DNA of 40,126 nt from positions 1-40,126 of the forward strand of contig JBFWWP010000043.1 in NCBI GenBank assembly GCA_050246115.1, given 5' to 3'. The notes under the pieces are model-generated. The model was not told the origin of the DNA, made no database searches, and worked only from the letters and a program-made list of their open reading frames with translations. This document shows positions 9,038-17,918 of this stretch, one piece after another (the first letter of the stretch is position 1; every line of letters starts with the position of its first letter). Source of the stretch: JBFWWP01 sp050246115 (GTDB lineage Bacteria > Planctomycetota > UBA8108 > UBA1146 > JAJFFE01). The translations under genes and the position numbers were made by a program.

Positions 9038-12000
9038 GCGGCATCGACTTCGCGGCCCCCGAGTGGGTGCACGGGATCTGGGGGGTGGTCGCCCTCGTCT
9101 TGTTCCTCCTCTGGTGCGAGCGCCGCGGCTCCGGAGCGTTGGAGCAATTCGTCTCGCGGAGCATGCAGCCGCGCCTGGTCGAGCGGCCGACGACCAGCCG
9201 CCGAGTCACCCGCATCGCCTGCCTCGGCCTCAGTGCGCTCGCGTTGGTGGTCGCCCTCATGCGCCCGCAGTGGGGAGCGACCTTCATCTCGACGCCGCGC
9301 ACCGGCGCCGAGATCATGGTCTGTCTCGATGTCTCCAAGTCGATGCTCGCCGAGGACGTGGCACCGAATCGATTGGAGCGGGCGAAAGCAGATATCCAAG
9401 ACCTGCTGCCGTACTTGCAGGGTGATCAAGTCGGGCTCATCGCATTCGCCGGCAAGGCCACGGTCCTGTGCCCGCTGACGGAAGACTTCGGGTTCTTCCG
9501 GCTGGTGCTCGATGAAGTGAGCACGCACAGCGTGGCCCGCGGTGGAACACAGCTCGCCGAGCCCATCCGCAAGGCAGTCGCGGGATTCGGCGAGGTTTCG
9601 GATCTCTCGCGCGCCATCATCTTGATCACCGACGGCGAGGATCACGACTCGTTCCCGAAAGAGGCGGCAGAGGCGGCTGTGGAGCGGGGCGTGAAACTGA
9701 TCGCGATCGGCTTCGGCGACGAGGTGCGCGGCAGCGAGATTCGCTACACCGATCCACGGACCGGCGCCACTCAGACGGTGATGTACGAAGGCCGGCCGGT
9801 CGTGAGCCACCTCGACGGCGACACGCTGCGGGAACTCGCGAGCATGAGCCAGGGTGTGTACGTGCCGGCGGGAACTGGGGTGCTCGACTTGAAGTCCATC
9901 TACGATCGGCACATCGCCCCACTCACTCGCGGAGCCCTCGCCGGCAATCGACGCGTCGTTCGTCAGGAAGGTTACCAGTACGCGGTGATGGCGGGACTGA
10001 TCTTCCTCGGCATCGCAGCCGCCTTGACCGGCGGTGGAGCGCGACTCCGTGCTGGCGCAGCGCAGCGCGCGCAAGCAGCGGCAATGGGGCGCTCCGCCGT
10101 GCAGGTCGCTCTGGTCGCGCTGGTAGCCCTGCTCGCCAGCAGTCCAGGCATGGCACAAACCGCGTCGACGCCAAGGACCGGGGACGCCGCGAGCAACCGT
10201 GGCACCACGAACCCGGGCACCCACTCCGCTACGGGCGCGACGACGGCAGACCAGGACGAGCACGACCGCACTGCGGCCAGCGCCAGCGCCGACCCCGCCA
10301 CTCCCGCAAGCGCGGCCACGGACGCAGCCGGCGAGAGCCTTCGCGAGGTCGCGCCGGAGGACGCGCGTCAGGTCTACAACCAGGCCCTCGAACGGCTGCA
10401 CGGCGATGACCTAGAAGCGGCGGAGAAGCTGCTCGTCGCCGCTCGCAGCGCCGCGCACACGGACGTCGAACTCCGCTACAGCGCTTGCTACAACCTCGGC
10501 TTCCTCGCCGCCAAGCGCGCGGACCGCTTGCGCGCGGACGAGCCGGCCAAGGCCATCGAGCAGTACGCCGCCGCCGCCGACTGGTTTCGGGAGTCGATTC
10601 GACTGCGCGCGGACGAAGCCGACCCGCGACACAACCTCGAGGTGGTCTTGAAGGCGTCACTCGCCCTGAGCGACCAACTGCGCAAACGAGACCCGAGTGA
10701 TCTGGCAAAGCAGCTCGAAGAGTTGGCGAATGCCCAGCGTCAACTCGCGGCCGCCACCACCGAACTGGTGAGCCAAGTGGCAACGCTCACCGACCCGAAC
10801 GAGATCTCGGCGCTGCGCAGCGCCTTCCGTGAGTTGGAGCGCGGTCAACGTCTCGTCAGTTCGGACACGGGTCAGGTCGCCGAGACGGCGCAGTCGGAGC
10901 GGGACGGAATCGAGACCACCGCCGAGGCCGAGCGTACGCCCGAGCAACGGATCCGGGCGATCCAGTTGGACAACCTGCTCCACTATCTCCACCGTGCCCG
11001 CGAACGGATGGACCAAAGCCGACGTCAATTCCGCCAGAAGCAGGCCGAGCGCGGCTACCGACGCGCTGCGGCGGCACTCACCGAGCTGAAGCGGGCTCGG
11101 GACCAACTCCGTGACCCGGTCGAAGTACTCGGGGCGGTCATCACCGATCTCGACGAGCTGGGTCGGTACACCGCTGCCGTCGCCGCCGCGCCGACCGGCT
11201 TCACGAGCCCAACGGAGCCGAGTGCAATCCCTCCTTGGCTGACGCCCGAGTACCTCGAGGAGACCCAGGTCGGGTTGCTCGAACGCACCACCGAGCTTCG
11301 CGAACGACTCGAGGCTGGACTCGCGGCGCAGGAGACGCAGCCAGAGAGCGCGGCACCGACGAACGATCCACAGGGCAACGACCCGGCCGCAACTCCGGGC
11401 ACCGACGAAGAGACCGAGCGGATGCTGGCCCAGGTACGCACGGCCATGCCTCACGTGCAACGCGGAGAACAGGCGCTCGAGCAGGCTCGTGGCCACCTCG
11501 AAAAGCGCGTTGCGACCGAGGCGGTGCGCGCGCAAGGAGAAGGCCTCCAGGCGCTGTTGGACGCGCGCGAGTGTTTCCTGGATCTGCGCGGTCTCATCGA
11601 GACCCTGTACGCGGACGAGAAAAAGCTCGAGCAGGTGCTCGCGGCCCGTCACGCTACCGACGGTGCGGAGCCGGCGATCGAGATCGACGAGTACCTTCCG
11701 CAGCTCGCGGCCTTGCAGGCGAAGAACCTGACGCGCGCGGAGCGTCTGTCCGAGCTGCTCGACGAGGCGCTTGCGAAGGCCACGACCTCGGCCTCCCCCG
11801 CCAGCGGCCAGCCACCCCAGACGAACGGCGACGAGTCCGATCCGCAAGCACTCGAGAAACAAAGGGTGGAACTCGCCAAGCAGTACCTCGCGAGCGCAAC
11901 CGTCAGTATGAGCGACGCCCACGACACCCTCGCCACCACGGCCCAGGCGGGCAGTGCGAGCGACGAGCAACTACGCACGACGGACGAGCTCGTCTTGCGC

Positions 12001-12696
12001 GCCGTCGAGTCCATCGAGGCGCTGCGTCGTTTGTATTTCTCGATCATCGAACACCTCCAAGAAGCGGCGCGCCGCCAGAGCGAGCTCAACGACGAGACCG
12101 AGGAAGCGGCGACCATCGCGGACGCCGCCGAGCTGCCGACGCGACTCGGCCCGCTCGCCCCGCGCCAGCGGGACCTCGAGTCGCTCACCGGCAGCATCGG
12201 CGATGCGCTCACGAAGCAGGCGCAACAGAACCCGGCCGGCAGCTCGCCTGGTGCTCCTGGGCAGCCCGCCGCGGACGACGCCGCGAAACAGCAGGCCGAG
12301 CAGCTGGCGCGCGCGGCCGAGCTCGTGACCGCAGCGCGCGGCGACATGACCACAGCCGCGTCCAGCCTGGACGAACTCGTCAGCGCAGCGACCGCGCTTC
12401 CGGCGGATGCGCTGCCCGTAGTGCGCAAGCACCAGGACGACGCGCTGCGTCTCTTGCTCGAAGCGCTCGCTCTGCTGCAGCCGCCGCAGCCGCAGGATCA
12501 ACAACAACAGCAACAGCAACAGCAACAAGAGCAGCAGCAAGGCGAAGGCGAACAAAGCCCTGAAGAGAAACAACCGCAGCCGTCCGCCGACCCCGCTCAG
12601 CAGCTGCAGGGTGTGCGCGATCGTGAGGCGCAGCGAAGGCGCGACAAGGAAGAACGTAAATCCCGCGGGTACGAAGCCGTGGAGAAGGACTGGTAG
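9034..12696 (+). CDS. batB: BatB-BatC fusion: membrane VWA domain joined to TPR and long helical region
   Basis: 1220 residues. The start at 9034 has a perfect AGGAGG 5 nt upstream. Residues 1-337 are a typical BatB: two N-terminal helices, a VWA domain with DVSKS (Asp99-Ser103) and LITDGED, and a helix near 318-337. A second hydrophobic stretch at 351-376 (MGRSAVQVALVALVALLAS... ending GMAQT) looks exactly like a signal peptide with a cleavage site. A Thr/Ala-rich linker leads to TPR helices (about 443-545), then some 600 residues of charged, predicted helical or coiled-coil sequence, a Gln-rich run (about 1153-1172) and the BatC-type end DREAQRRRDKEERKSRGYEAVEKDW (positions 1196-1220). BatB and BatC are usually separate genes; here they form one frame. 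No stop or ribosome site separates the halves. Confidence 0.92.
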   Translation: MSGIDFAAPEWVHGIWGVVALVLFLLWCERRGSGALEQFVSRSMQPRLVERPTTSRRVTRIACLGLSALALVVALMRPQWGATFISTPRTGAEIMVCLDVSKSMLAEDVAPNRLERAKADIQDLLPYLQGDQVGLIAFAGKATVLCPLTEDFGFFRLVLDEVSTHSVARGGTQLAEPIRKAVAGFGEVSDLSRAIILITDGEDHDSFPKEAAEAAVERGVKLIAIGFGDEVRGSEIRYTDPRTGATQTVMYEGRPVVSHLDGDTLRELASMSQGVYVPAGTGVLDLKSIYDRHIAPLTRGALAGNRRVVRQEGYQYAVMAGLIFLGIAAALTGGGARLRAGAAQRAQAAAMGRSAVQVALVALVALLASSPGMAQTASTPRTGDAASNRGTTNPGTHSATGATTADQDEHDRTAASASADPATPASAATDAAGESLREVAPEDARQVYNQALERLHGDDLEAAEKLLVAARSAAHTDVELRYSACYNLGFLAAKRADRLRADEPAKAIEQYAAAADWFRESIRLRADEADPRHNLEVVLKASLALSDQLRKRDPSDLAKQLEELANAQRQLAAATTELVSQVATLTDPNEISALRSAFRELERGQRLVSSDTGQVAETAQSERDGIETTAEAERTPEQRIRAIQLDNLLHYLHRARERMDQSRRQFRQKQAERGYRRAAAALTELKRARDQLRDPVEVLGAVITDLDELGRYTAAVAAAPTGFTSPTEPSAIPPWLTPEYLEETQVGLLERTTELRERLEAGLAAQETQPESAAPTNDPQGNDPAATPGTDEETERMLAQVRTAMPHVQRGEQALEQARGHLEKRVATEAVRAQGEGLQALLDARECFLDLRGLIETLYADEKKLEQVLAARHATDGAEPAIEIDEYLPQLAALQAKNLTRAERLSELLDEALAKATTSASPASGQPPQTNGDESDPQALEKQRVELAKQYLASATVSMSDAHDTLATTAQAGSASDEQLRTTDELVLRAVESIEALRRLYFSIIEHLQEAARRQSELNDETEEAATIADAAELPTRLGPLAPRQRDLESLTGSIGDALTKQAQQNPAGSSPGAPGQPAADDAAKQQAEQLARAAELVTAARGDMTTAASSLDELVSAATALPADALPVVRKHQDDALRLLLEALALLQPPQPQDQQQQQQQQQQEQQQGEGEQSPEEKQPQPSADPAQQLQGVRDREAQRRRDKEERKSRGYEAVEKDW
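12499..12540 (+). repeat. CAA/CAG microsatellite encoding a glutamine run
   Basis: Fourteen consecutive codons that are CAA or CAG apart from one GAG, inside the 3' end of the BatB-BatC fusion. Mixed CAA/CAG codons limit slippage, but copy number may vary between strains. It separates the helical region from the conserved C-terminal tail. Confidence 0.85.
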
Positions 12697-12698
12697 GC

Positions 12699-14552
12699 AT
12701 GGCACGCAGAGGCCGACGGCTGTTTCACTACGCGCTGCTCTGTGGTCTGCTCGCCGTGGGTTCACCAGCGGCTGCACAGTTCTCGCGCACCGAGGGCCCG
12801 GCCGCGACGCTCAAGATCGGGCGGGGGCCGTACTACGCAAACCTGCCGGTCGACTTGTATGTCGAAGCCGAGGGCTTCGACGCCGCGGCGGATCCGCCGA
12901 CTTGCGAACCGCCCGAGATCGTGGGGGCAACGCTCACCTTCGTCGATGTGACGCCGAGCCGACGCAGCTTCTTTCGCAGCGTGAACGGGCGCGTCACGCA
13001 AGGGGAAGAGGTCTCGTACTCCTTTCACTATCAACTGCTGACCTCAGAGGCAGGCCCGTGTGACATCGGCTCGTTCACGGTCACGCAAGGCGGCGTCTCC
13101 CGGGTCGCGCGCGGCGGACGCATCAAGGTCGATCGGATCGCGGAAGATCCGGGCGCGGTGGCAGTCAAGCTCCTCGTCCCAGAGCAACCCGTGTTCGTCG
13201 GTCAGGCCGTGGACGTGACCCTCGAGTGGACCTTGGGGGCATCGGTGAGAAGCGACGTGAGCGACTACCACTTCGTGGTGCCCCTCTTCGGAGCCGTCGA
13301 TCGCTTTCGCTTCATCGACCCCGAGGTCACCGATCGTCGCACCGCCCTGCGGATCGGGACGACAGCCGGAGATGTCACCCTCCCTTACACGACCGAAGAG
13401 GCGGCCGACGGCAGCGGTGCGGTGGTGCTACGGGCGAAACGCACTGCGGTACCGCTGCGCGACGGGACCATTGAACTCCCCCCAACCACCGTGATCATTG
13501 ACCGAGTCACGCGATACGAGCGCGATCTGTTCGGGCGACGACCGGCCGAGGTGCGCAAGTACGCGGCGCGCGATCTTCCCCGTCGTCTCATCGTGCAGCC
13601 GGTTCCGGCAGCGAACCGACCGGCGACGTTCGCGGGGGCCATCGGGTCGGGGTTTCGACTGGAGGTGTCGGCCGATCGCACCGTGGTGCAAGTCGGTGAC
13701 CCGCTGAAACTCACCTTGGTGTTGACCGGCGCTGGACTGCTGGAGACCGCCGGCGCCCCGCGGTTGGACGCGCCCGGCAACCTCGCCCCGACGCAGTTTC
13801 GCGTACCGAGCGACCGCGAACTCGGAGGCCAAATCGAGGGTGGGGTGAAGACGTTCGTGACCTCGGTTCGAGTCTTGGACGAAGGGCTGCGCGAAATCCC
13901 ACCCATCGAATACGCGTGGTTCGATCCCGAGAAGGCGCGCTTCGAGACCACGCGCTCCGCGCCGATCGCCCTGCGCGTCAGTCGCGGCACGCTCGTGACC
14001 GCCGAGGATGTCATCGCGAGTTCCGCGAACCCGCCGCCAACCTCACCTCCGAATGGCGCGATCGACGAAGTGCCGTCGGCGGCGACGACGGGTCGACCGA
14101 ACTTCACCCTCACCGGCGCCGAATTGTCGCTCGAGCCGGATCCGAAGCGCTTGCTGCGGCGGCGCGACGGAGTTCCCGGTGGCGCCGCTGTGCTCGCGGG
14201 GCTCTACGGTGCGCCGCTCCTGTTGGTGGCGCTGGCGTGGGTCGGGCGGCGGCGGGCAGCGGTGGATCCGCGGCTATTGCAGCGTCACAAGCACGTCGCG
14301 GAGCAGGTTCGGAAGATCGAAGGAGCGGCCGCCCTGCCCGCGCGCGAGGCTGCGGCGCAGGTCGCGCAGGCGCTGCGCGCCGTGATCGCCGAGATGCCTA
14401 CGGTGCGAGGCCCTGAAACCGAGGACTTGCTCGCGTCGTGCGACGCGGTGGTGTATGCGCCCACGAGCGAGTTGCCGGAGAAGCTCGCGCCGGCGGTGCG
14501 CGACCGCTCGCTGGCCATCGCCCGACAGGCGTTGACGGAGGCGCGGGCATGA
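12699..14552 (+). CDS. batD: BatD-type periplasmic/membrane protein
   Basis: 617 residues. It has an N-terminal signal peptide (cleavage near AAAQ, about residue 27) and tandem beta-sandwich repeats that begin with the typical BatD pattern: a YYANLPVDLYVEAEG strand, then an IVGATLTFVDVTPSRR segment. A single helix near 490-512 (AAVLAGLYGAPLLLVALAWVG) is followed by a basic helical tail. This is the usual BatD arrangement, with most of the protein outside the cytoplasmic membrane. It starts 2 nt after the previous stop; a purine-rich GGAGAAGG lies within the end of that gene. The stop overlaps the next ATG. BatD is thought to scaffold BatA and BatB; in some bacteria the locus affects aerotolerance and stress resistance. 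Confidence 0.9.
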   Translation: MARRGRRLFHYALLCGLLAVGSPAAAQFSRTEGPAATLKIGRGPYYANLPVDLYVEAEGFDAAADPPTCEPPEIVGATLTFVDVTPSRRSFFRSVNGRVTQGEEVSYSFHYQLLTSEAGPCDIGSFTVTQGGVSRVARGGRIKVDRIAEDPGAVAVKLLVPEQPVFVGQAVDVTLEWTLGASVRSDVSDYHFVVPLFGAVDRFRFIDPEVTDRRTALRIGTTAGDVTLPYTTEEAADGSGAVVLRAKRTAVPLRDGTIELPPTTVIIDRVTRYERDLFGRRPAEVRKYAARDLPRRLIVQPVPAANRPATFAGAIGSGFRLEVSADRTVVQVGDPLKLTLVLTGAGLLETAGAPRLDAPGNLAPTQFRVPSDRELGGQIEGGVKTFVTSVRVLDEGLREIPPIEYAWFDPEKARFETTRSAPIALRVSRGTLVTAEDVIASSANPPPTSPPNGAIDEVPSAATTGRPNFTLTGAELSLEPDPKRLLRRRDGVPGGAAVLAGLYGAPLLLVALAWVGRRRAAVDPRLLQRHKHVAEQVRKIEGAAALPAREAAAQVAQALRAVIAEMPTVRGPETEDLLASCDAVVYAPTSELPEKLAPAVRDRSLAIARQALTEARA

Positions 14553-15487
14553 CCACGAGATCGGCAACTTTCGATCGTGCTCGGGTCGGTCCGTTCGATG
14601 GCTTCACCTCGTTGGGGGCCGCGTTGTTGATCACGCTGCTGGGCGTGACCGGGCTACCCGGCCTCGGACCATGCGCTGGCCAAGAACCGTCGGCGAGGGC
14701 GCCCGAGTCACCGGCGGCACCCCCCGCCACGACGTCGACCTCACAGGTCAACCTCGCGAACCCGAACGCGCGGGTCGCGGAGGCGATCGCTGAATACCGA
14801 TCGGCGCTCGAGACCGAGGATCGCGATGCGCGCCTCGCGGGGTTTCGACGCGCGACGCGCAGTTTTCGCGAACTGGCGCGCGCGGGCATCGCGAACCCGG
14901 ACCTCTACACCAACCTCGGGAATGCCGCGCTGCAATCTGAGGACCTCGCGACCGCGATCCTCGCGTACCGCGCCGCTCTGCAACTGGATCCGGACCACGT
15001 GCGCGCGCAGCAGAACCTGGACCACACCCGATCGCTGTTGCCCACCTGGGTGCCGAAACCCAGTGCGACCTCGCTCCTCGACACGTTCTTCTTCTGGCAC
15101 CGCGGATTGTCGCGAAGCGAGCGTAGTCTCTGGGCCGCGCTGTGTTTTGCGCTCGCGGGGTGTTTGCTGGCCGGCGCCATCCGGTGGCGGAGCCCCGGGC
15201 TGCGCAACCTCGCGTGCCTTCCAGCCGTCGTGTGGGTGGCTTTGGTCACCTCACTCGCGCTCGAAACGAGAGGGGCGGAGGACGCCGCCGTGATCACCGT
15301 GGACGAAGTCGTTGCGCGCGCGGCAGACTCGGCGCGAGCTCAAAGTCGCTTCGCGCAGCCGCTTCCCGGTGGTACCGAGGTGGTCATCCAAGAGACCCGC
15401 GGCCCGTGGCTGCGGGTGCAGCTCGCCGACGGGCGAGACGGTTGGGTGACGGCGCAGTCGGCGACTCGAATCGGCACTTGGGAGTGA
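14549..15487 (+). CDS. batE: BatE-type TPR protein with C-terminal SH3-like domain
   Basis: 312 residues. A hydrophobic N-terminal segment (LGAALLITLLGVTGLPG) looks like a signal peptide or anchor. Two TPR-like units follow (NPDLYTNLGNAALQSEDLATAILAYRAALQLDPDHVRAQQNL, residues about 114-155). Two transmembrane helices (about 196-215 and 222-240) precede a bacterial SH3-like domain ending GPWLRVQLADGRDGWVTAQSA. TPR plus SH3 is the standard BatE layout. The ATG at 14549 overlaps the BatD stop; the open frame upstream is only a shadow within batD. It is the last gene of the operon, with a hairpin at 15515-15540 downstream. Confidence 0.92.
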   Translation: MTTRSATFDRARVGPFDGFTSLGAALLITLLGVTGLPGLGPCAGQEPSARAPESPAAPPATTSTSQVNLANPNARVAEAIAEYRSALETEDRDARLAGFRRATRSFRELARAGIANPDLYTNLGNAALQSEDLATAILAYRAALQLDPDHVRAQQNLDHTRSLLPTWVPKPSATSLLDTFFFWHRGLSRSERSLWAALCFALAGCLLAGAIRWRSPGLRNLACLPAVVWVALVTSLALETRGAEDAAVITVDEVVARAADSARAQSRFAQPLPGGTEVVIQETRGPWLRVQLADGRDGWVTAQSATRIGTWE

Positions 15488-15514
15488 CGGTGCGCTGACT
15501 TCGCCTCCTTCACC

Positions 15515-15540
15515 GTTCGGGCGAGGCTCGAGCCCCGAAC
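15515..15540. terminator. Candidate bidirectional terminator between Bat operon and pseudouridine synthase
   Basis: GTTCGGG (15515-15521) pairs with CCCGAAC (15534-15540) around a 12-nt loop that itself contains the palindrome CTCGAG. It sits between convergent genes. There is no U-run, so function as an intrinsic terminator is uncertain. Confidence 0.4.
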
Positions 15541-15557
15541 GTTGGATCGCGCGCGCC

Positions 15558-16694
15558 TCATCGTTTCGACTTCTTGCGCTTCGGGGAAGACCGGCGCCTC
15601 GGTGCCGTGGCCCGCAGGTTCCTCGTCTCGGCGGTTCTTCCTTCGGGTGCGCTGGAGTCAGCCCGAGCGGCGTCGAGTTCTGCCTGTGCGAGTTCTGCCG
15701 CCTGCTGCTGTTCGCGCCGACGTCGGGCTCCACCCGGCGACGGACCCGCGACCGCACCACCGCGCAGCTTCCGCAAGAGTCCCTCCATGTCCGACGGCAG
15801 TGGCGAGTCGAACTCCAGCCGTCCGTGGTCGCGGGGATGGTTGAACGCGAGGTGGGTGGCGTGAAGCGCGGGGCGCTCGAACTGCAGCGTCGACGGCGTT
15901 CGGTCCGAAGTGTAGAGCGCATCACCGGCAAGCGGGTGCCCACGCAGTGAGGCTTGCACGCGAATCTGATTCCGCTTGCCGGTGACGAGGTCCACCTGCA
16001 ACAGGGAGCTGGCCTCGAAACGTTCGACGACGGCGTAGTGACTCATCGCCTTGGCGCTGGGCTCACCGTCGCGCGCGCGACGCTGGATCCGAACGGACTT
16101 GTCGGCGAGCAGAATGTCCTCCCACGTTCCGGCTTCGGGGAAGGGAACGCCGTGAACCACCGCGAGGTAGCGGCGCTCGGGCTCGCGACGCCGAAACTGC
16201 TCTTTGAGGTGCTGGTGCGCGCGCGCGTTCCGTGCCACGACGACCAAACCGGTGGTTCCGAGGTCGATGCGATGAACCACGAAGAGTCGCTGCTTCCGCT
16301 CGGGGTCGAGCGCTCGCTCCAAGCGCGCCACCACGGTATCGGCGCGATCGACCTTCGTACGCGGAACGGTGAGAAGACCCGCAGGCTTGTCGACCACCAC
16401 CAAGTCGTCGTCCTCGAACACGAGGTGGAGCCCGGCGAGGACCCGCGACTTGAACACCCTCCGCGGTCGACTCCCGGGTCGGTCCATCCAAATGCGCACG
16501 CGCTCTCCGGCAGTCAACCGGCGCCCGGCGTCGTCGAGTCCTTGCTCGACCCCCGCGACGAAGATCTTCCCGCGCTCGATGGCGGCTGCCGCACGCGATC
16601 GCGAACCGAGTCGCGTCGGCGCGGCCAGCCAGCGATCGAGGCGCTGCCCGGCGTCCGCGGCGGTCACTTCGTGTTCGGAGTCAGAGGAGTTCAT
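15558..16694 (-). CDS. RluA-family RNA pseudouridine synthase with S4 domain and basic tail
   Basis: 378 residues. It isomerises uridine to pseudouridine in structured RNA. An S4 RNA-binding domain lies at about 18-70 (QRLDRWLAA, IERGKIFVAG). The catalytic motif VHRIDLGTTGLVV holds the essential Asp144, and GKRNQIRVQASLRGHPLAGDALY is the usual second core motif. The motif reads HRIDLGTTG rather than the common HRLDxxTSG, a conservative change. The last about 70 residues are Arg/Lys-, Ala- and Glu-rich and end in RRRSSPKRKKSKR, probably an RNA-binding extension. ATG at 16694 chosen; a GTG directly before it is also possible, and no strong ribosome site is visible. The target (23S rRNA or tRNA) cannot be told. 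Confidence 0.9.
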   Translation of the reverse strand: MNSSDSEHEVTAADAGQRLDRWLAAPTRLGSRSRAAAAIERGKIFVAGVEQGLDDAGRRLTAGERVRIWMDRPGSRPRRVFKSRVLAGLHLVFEDDDLVVVDKPAGLLTVPRTKVDRADTVVARLERALDPERKQRLFVVHRIDLGTTGLVVVARNARAHQHLKEQFRRREPERRYLAVVHGVPFPEAGTWEDILLADKSVRIQRRARDGEPSAKAMSHYAVVERFEASSLLQVDLVTGKRNQIRVQASLRGHPLAGDALYTSDRTPSTLQFERPALHATHLAFNHPRDHGRLEFDSPLPSDMEGLLRKLRGGAVAGPSPGGARRRREQQQAAELAQAELDAARADSSAPEGRTAETRNLRATAPRRRSSPKRKKSKR

Positions 16695-16820
16695 CACGGG
16701 TGAGGAAACTATCCTGCGTCAGGAGTTCGTCGGCAACTCCGAGTCTGCCTGGTTGGGTGGATCCACTCGCGTCGGTCATGGCCACGCCACGCGCGTGGGA
16801 CAAGTGGTCCGTGGGGTGAT

Positions 16821-16836
16821 TCAGCAGAGCTGCTGA
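16821..16836 (-). terminator. Short palindrome downstream of the DUF4261 gene
   Basis: TCAGCAG-AG-CTGCTGA, a near-perfect 16-nt palindrome 15 nt past the DUF4261 stop. No U-run follows. It may act in transcript ending or be a protein-binding site. Confidence 0.25.
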
Positions 16837-16851
16837 CGGAGCGCGCGCGAC

Positions 16852-17598
16852 TCAGACCTCGAGGAACAGCACCTTGCGATTCGAGTCGAACATCGAAGGC
16901 ACGTGTCGCACACGGACCTTCTCCGTATCGCTGCGTCCCACGGTCTCGCCGTCCTCGATTTGCTCCTCATCTTTGATCAGGTAGTGAGCCACGTTGTACG
17001 CCCACCGTTCGAGCTCCGGGGCCGATCTCGAAGATCGCGGGATCTCGATCTCCATGTGACCGAGCGGCTCGAGCCCCGTGGTGAACAAGGTGTGCGAGCC
17101 GTCTTCGTTGCCGACGATCCGGAAGTTGACCCACAGCTTCACCGGGAAGTTGGCACGATCGGCGGCAGCGGCTGCGGTCGTGAAATCGGCAGCCGAGTGC
17201 ACCATGGTGGCGTCGTCCCAGTAGACGCCGACGTAGCCAAGCGACGCACCCAAACAAGCGGTGATCCGAGTGAGCAGCAGGCTTCGATGCACTGGCTTCT
17301 CGCGGCTGTCCTTGATCACAGCGACGAGGTGCCAGGTGTGCCGCTGCATGACCGACACCGCGTCTGGCCAGTACCAAGCGTTCTTGCAGGGCCGTTCCAG
17401 GAGTCCCCACGGTAGGGAGGGGCGCTTGGGCGAAACCAGGGCACGCTCGGTCCCGATCTGCACCTCGAGCGTTGCGCGCTCCTCATCCGCGGTCACCTCG
17501 ATGAGATCCTGAAAGTGCGACCGCAGCGTGGACTCGAGGTCCGCCAGACTGGGAAACTCTTCGCTATCGAACGTCAAGAGCGAGATCAACGACCGCAT
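16852..17598 (-). CDS. DUF4261 domain protein
   Basis: 248 residues. The sequence matches the DUF4261 pattern: an N-terminal ferredoxin-like segment (MRSLISLLTFDS...), PSLPWGLLERPCKNAWYWPDA, QRHTWHLVAVI, LLLTRITACLGASLGYVGVYW, LWVNFRI...DGSHTLFTTGLEPLGHMEIEI, WAYNVAHYLI and RVRHVPSMF near the end. No signal peptide, so probably cytoplasmic. The function of DUF4261 is not established. The start is uncertain: ATG-17598 has GAAAGG directly adjacent, ATG-17691 has AGAGGG only 1 nt away. I chose 17598 because the family fold begins there. It is divergent from the glycosidase gene and may share a promoter region with it. Confidence 0.82.
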   Translation of the reverse strand: MRSLISLLTFDSEEFPSLADLESTLRSHFQDLIEVTADEERATLEVQIGTERALVSPKRPSLPWGLLERPCKNAWYWPDAVSVMQRHTWHLVAVIKDSREKPVHRSLLLTRITACLGASLGYVGVYWDDATMVHSAADFTTAAAAADRANFPVKLWVNFRIVGNEDGSHTLFTTGLEPLGHMEIEIPRSSRSAPELERWAYNVAHYLIKDEEQIEDGETVGRSDTEKVRVRHVPSMFDSNRKVLFLEV

Positions 17599-17902
17599 CC
17601 TTTCGCTCGGCCACGAGACCACACCCGGGAGAACCGCGGGTGCGGGAACCCGGTGTTGCCACGCCCGCGGGTGAGAATACCAGTTTGCCATGCCCTCTGG
17701 GCAGAGAAAAGTATGGACGATGACGTCGTTCGCCCCCTCGGCCGTCAAGCTCGCCCCAAACTGTTGGGGGGCCGTTCGGGGGAAAGGGAGGAGACATGAG
17801 GTCGGGTGTGATAGCGTGGACCGGGCTCCCGCCGTGCCCCCACTCCGGTGGCCGCGACGTGCGCGCGAGCCCTGCCACGACTCAGGAAGAGAAGGCCAGC
17901 CG
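17599..17902. other. Divergent intergenic region before the glycosidase gene
   Basis: 304 bp between the DUF4261 start and the glycosidase start. It holds a small hairpin (CCCCAA-ACTG-TTGGGG, 17754-17769), a strong ribosome site GGGAGGAG just before an ATG at 17796, and a 40-codon frame from that ATG (listed separately). No clear -35/-10 pair. Confidence 0.5.
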
Positions 17903-17918
17903 ATGCGACTGCTCCTGA
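17796..17918 (+). CDS. Possible 40-residue leader ORF overlapping the glycosidase start
   Basis: ATG at 17796 has an excellent AAAGGGAGGAG 4-5 nt upstream, better than the site before the glycosidase ATG. The frame encodes 40 residues (MRSGVIAWTGLPPCPH..., ending SRCDCS) and stops with TGA at 17916-17918, 16 nt inside the glycosidase gene in another frame. Such an overlap would allow translational coupling. No homology is recognised and the peptide has four Cys. It could be an accident of a purine-rich stretch, so confidence is low. Confidence 0.25.
   Translation: MRSGVIAWTGLPPCPHSGGRDVRASPATTQEEKASRCDCS

Noticed and set aside
11235..12563. Long plus-strand frame inside the Bat fusion gene
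   Set aside because: An alternative frame of GC-rich coding DNA; composition is Arg-rich and no domain is visible.
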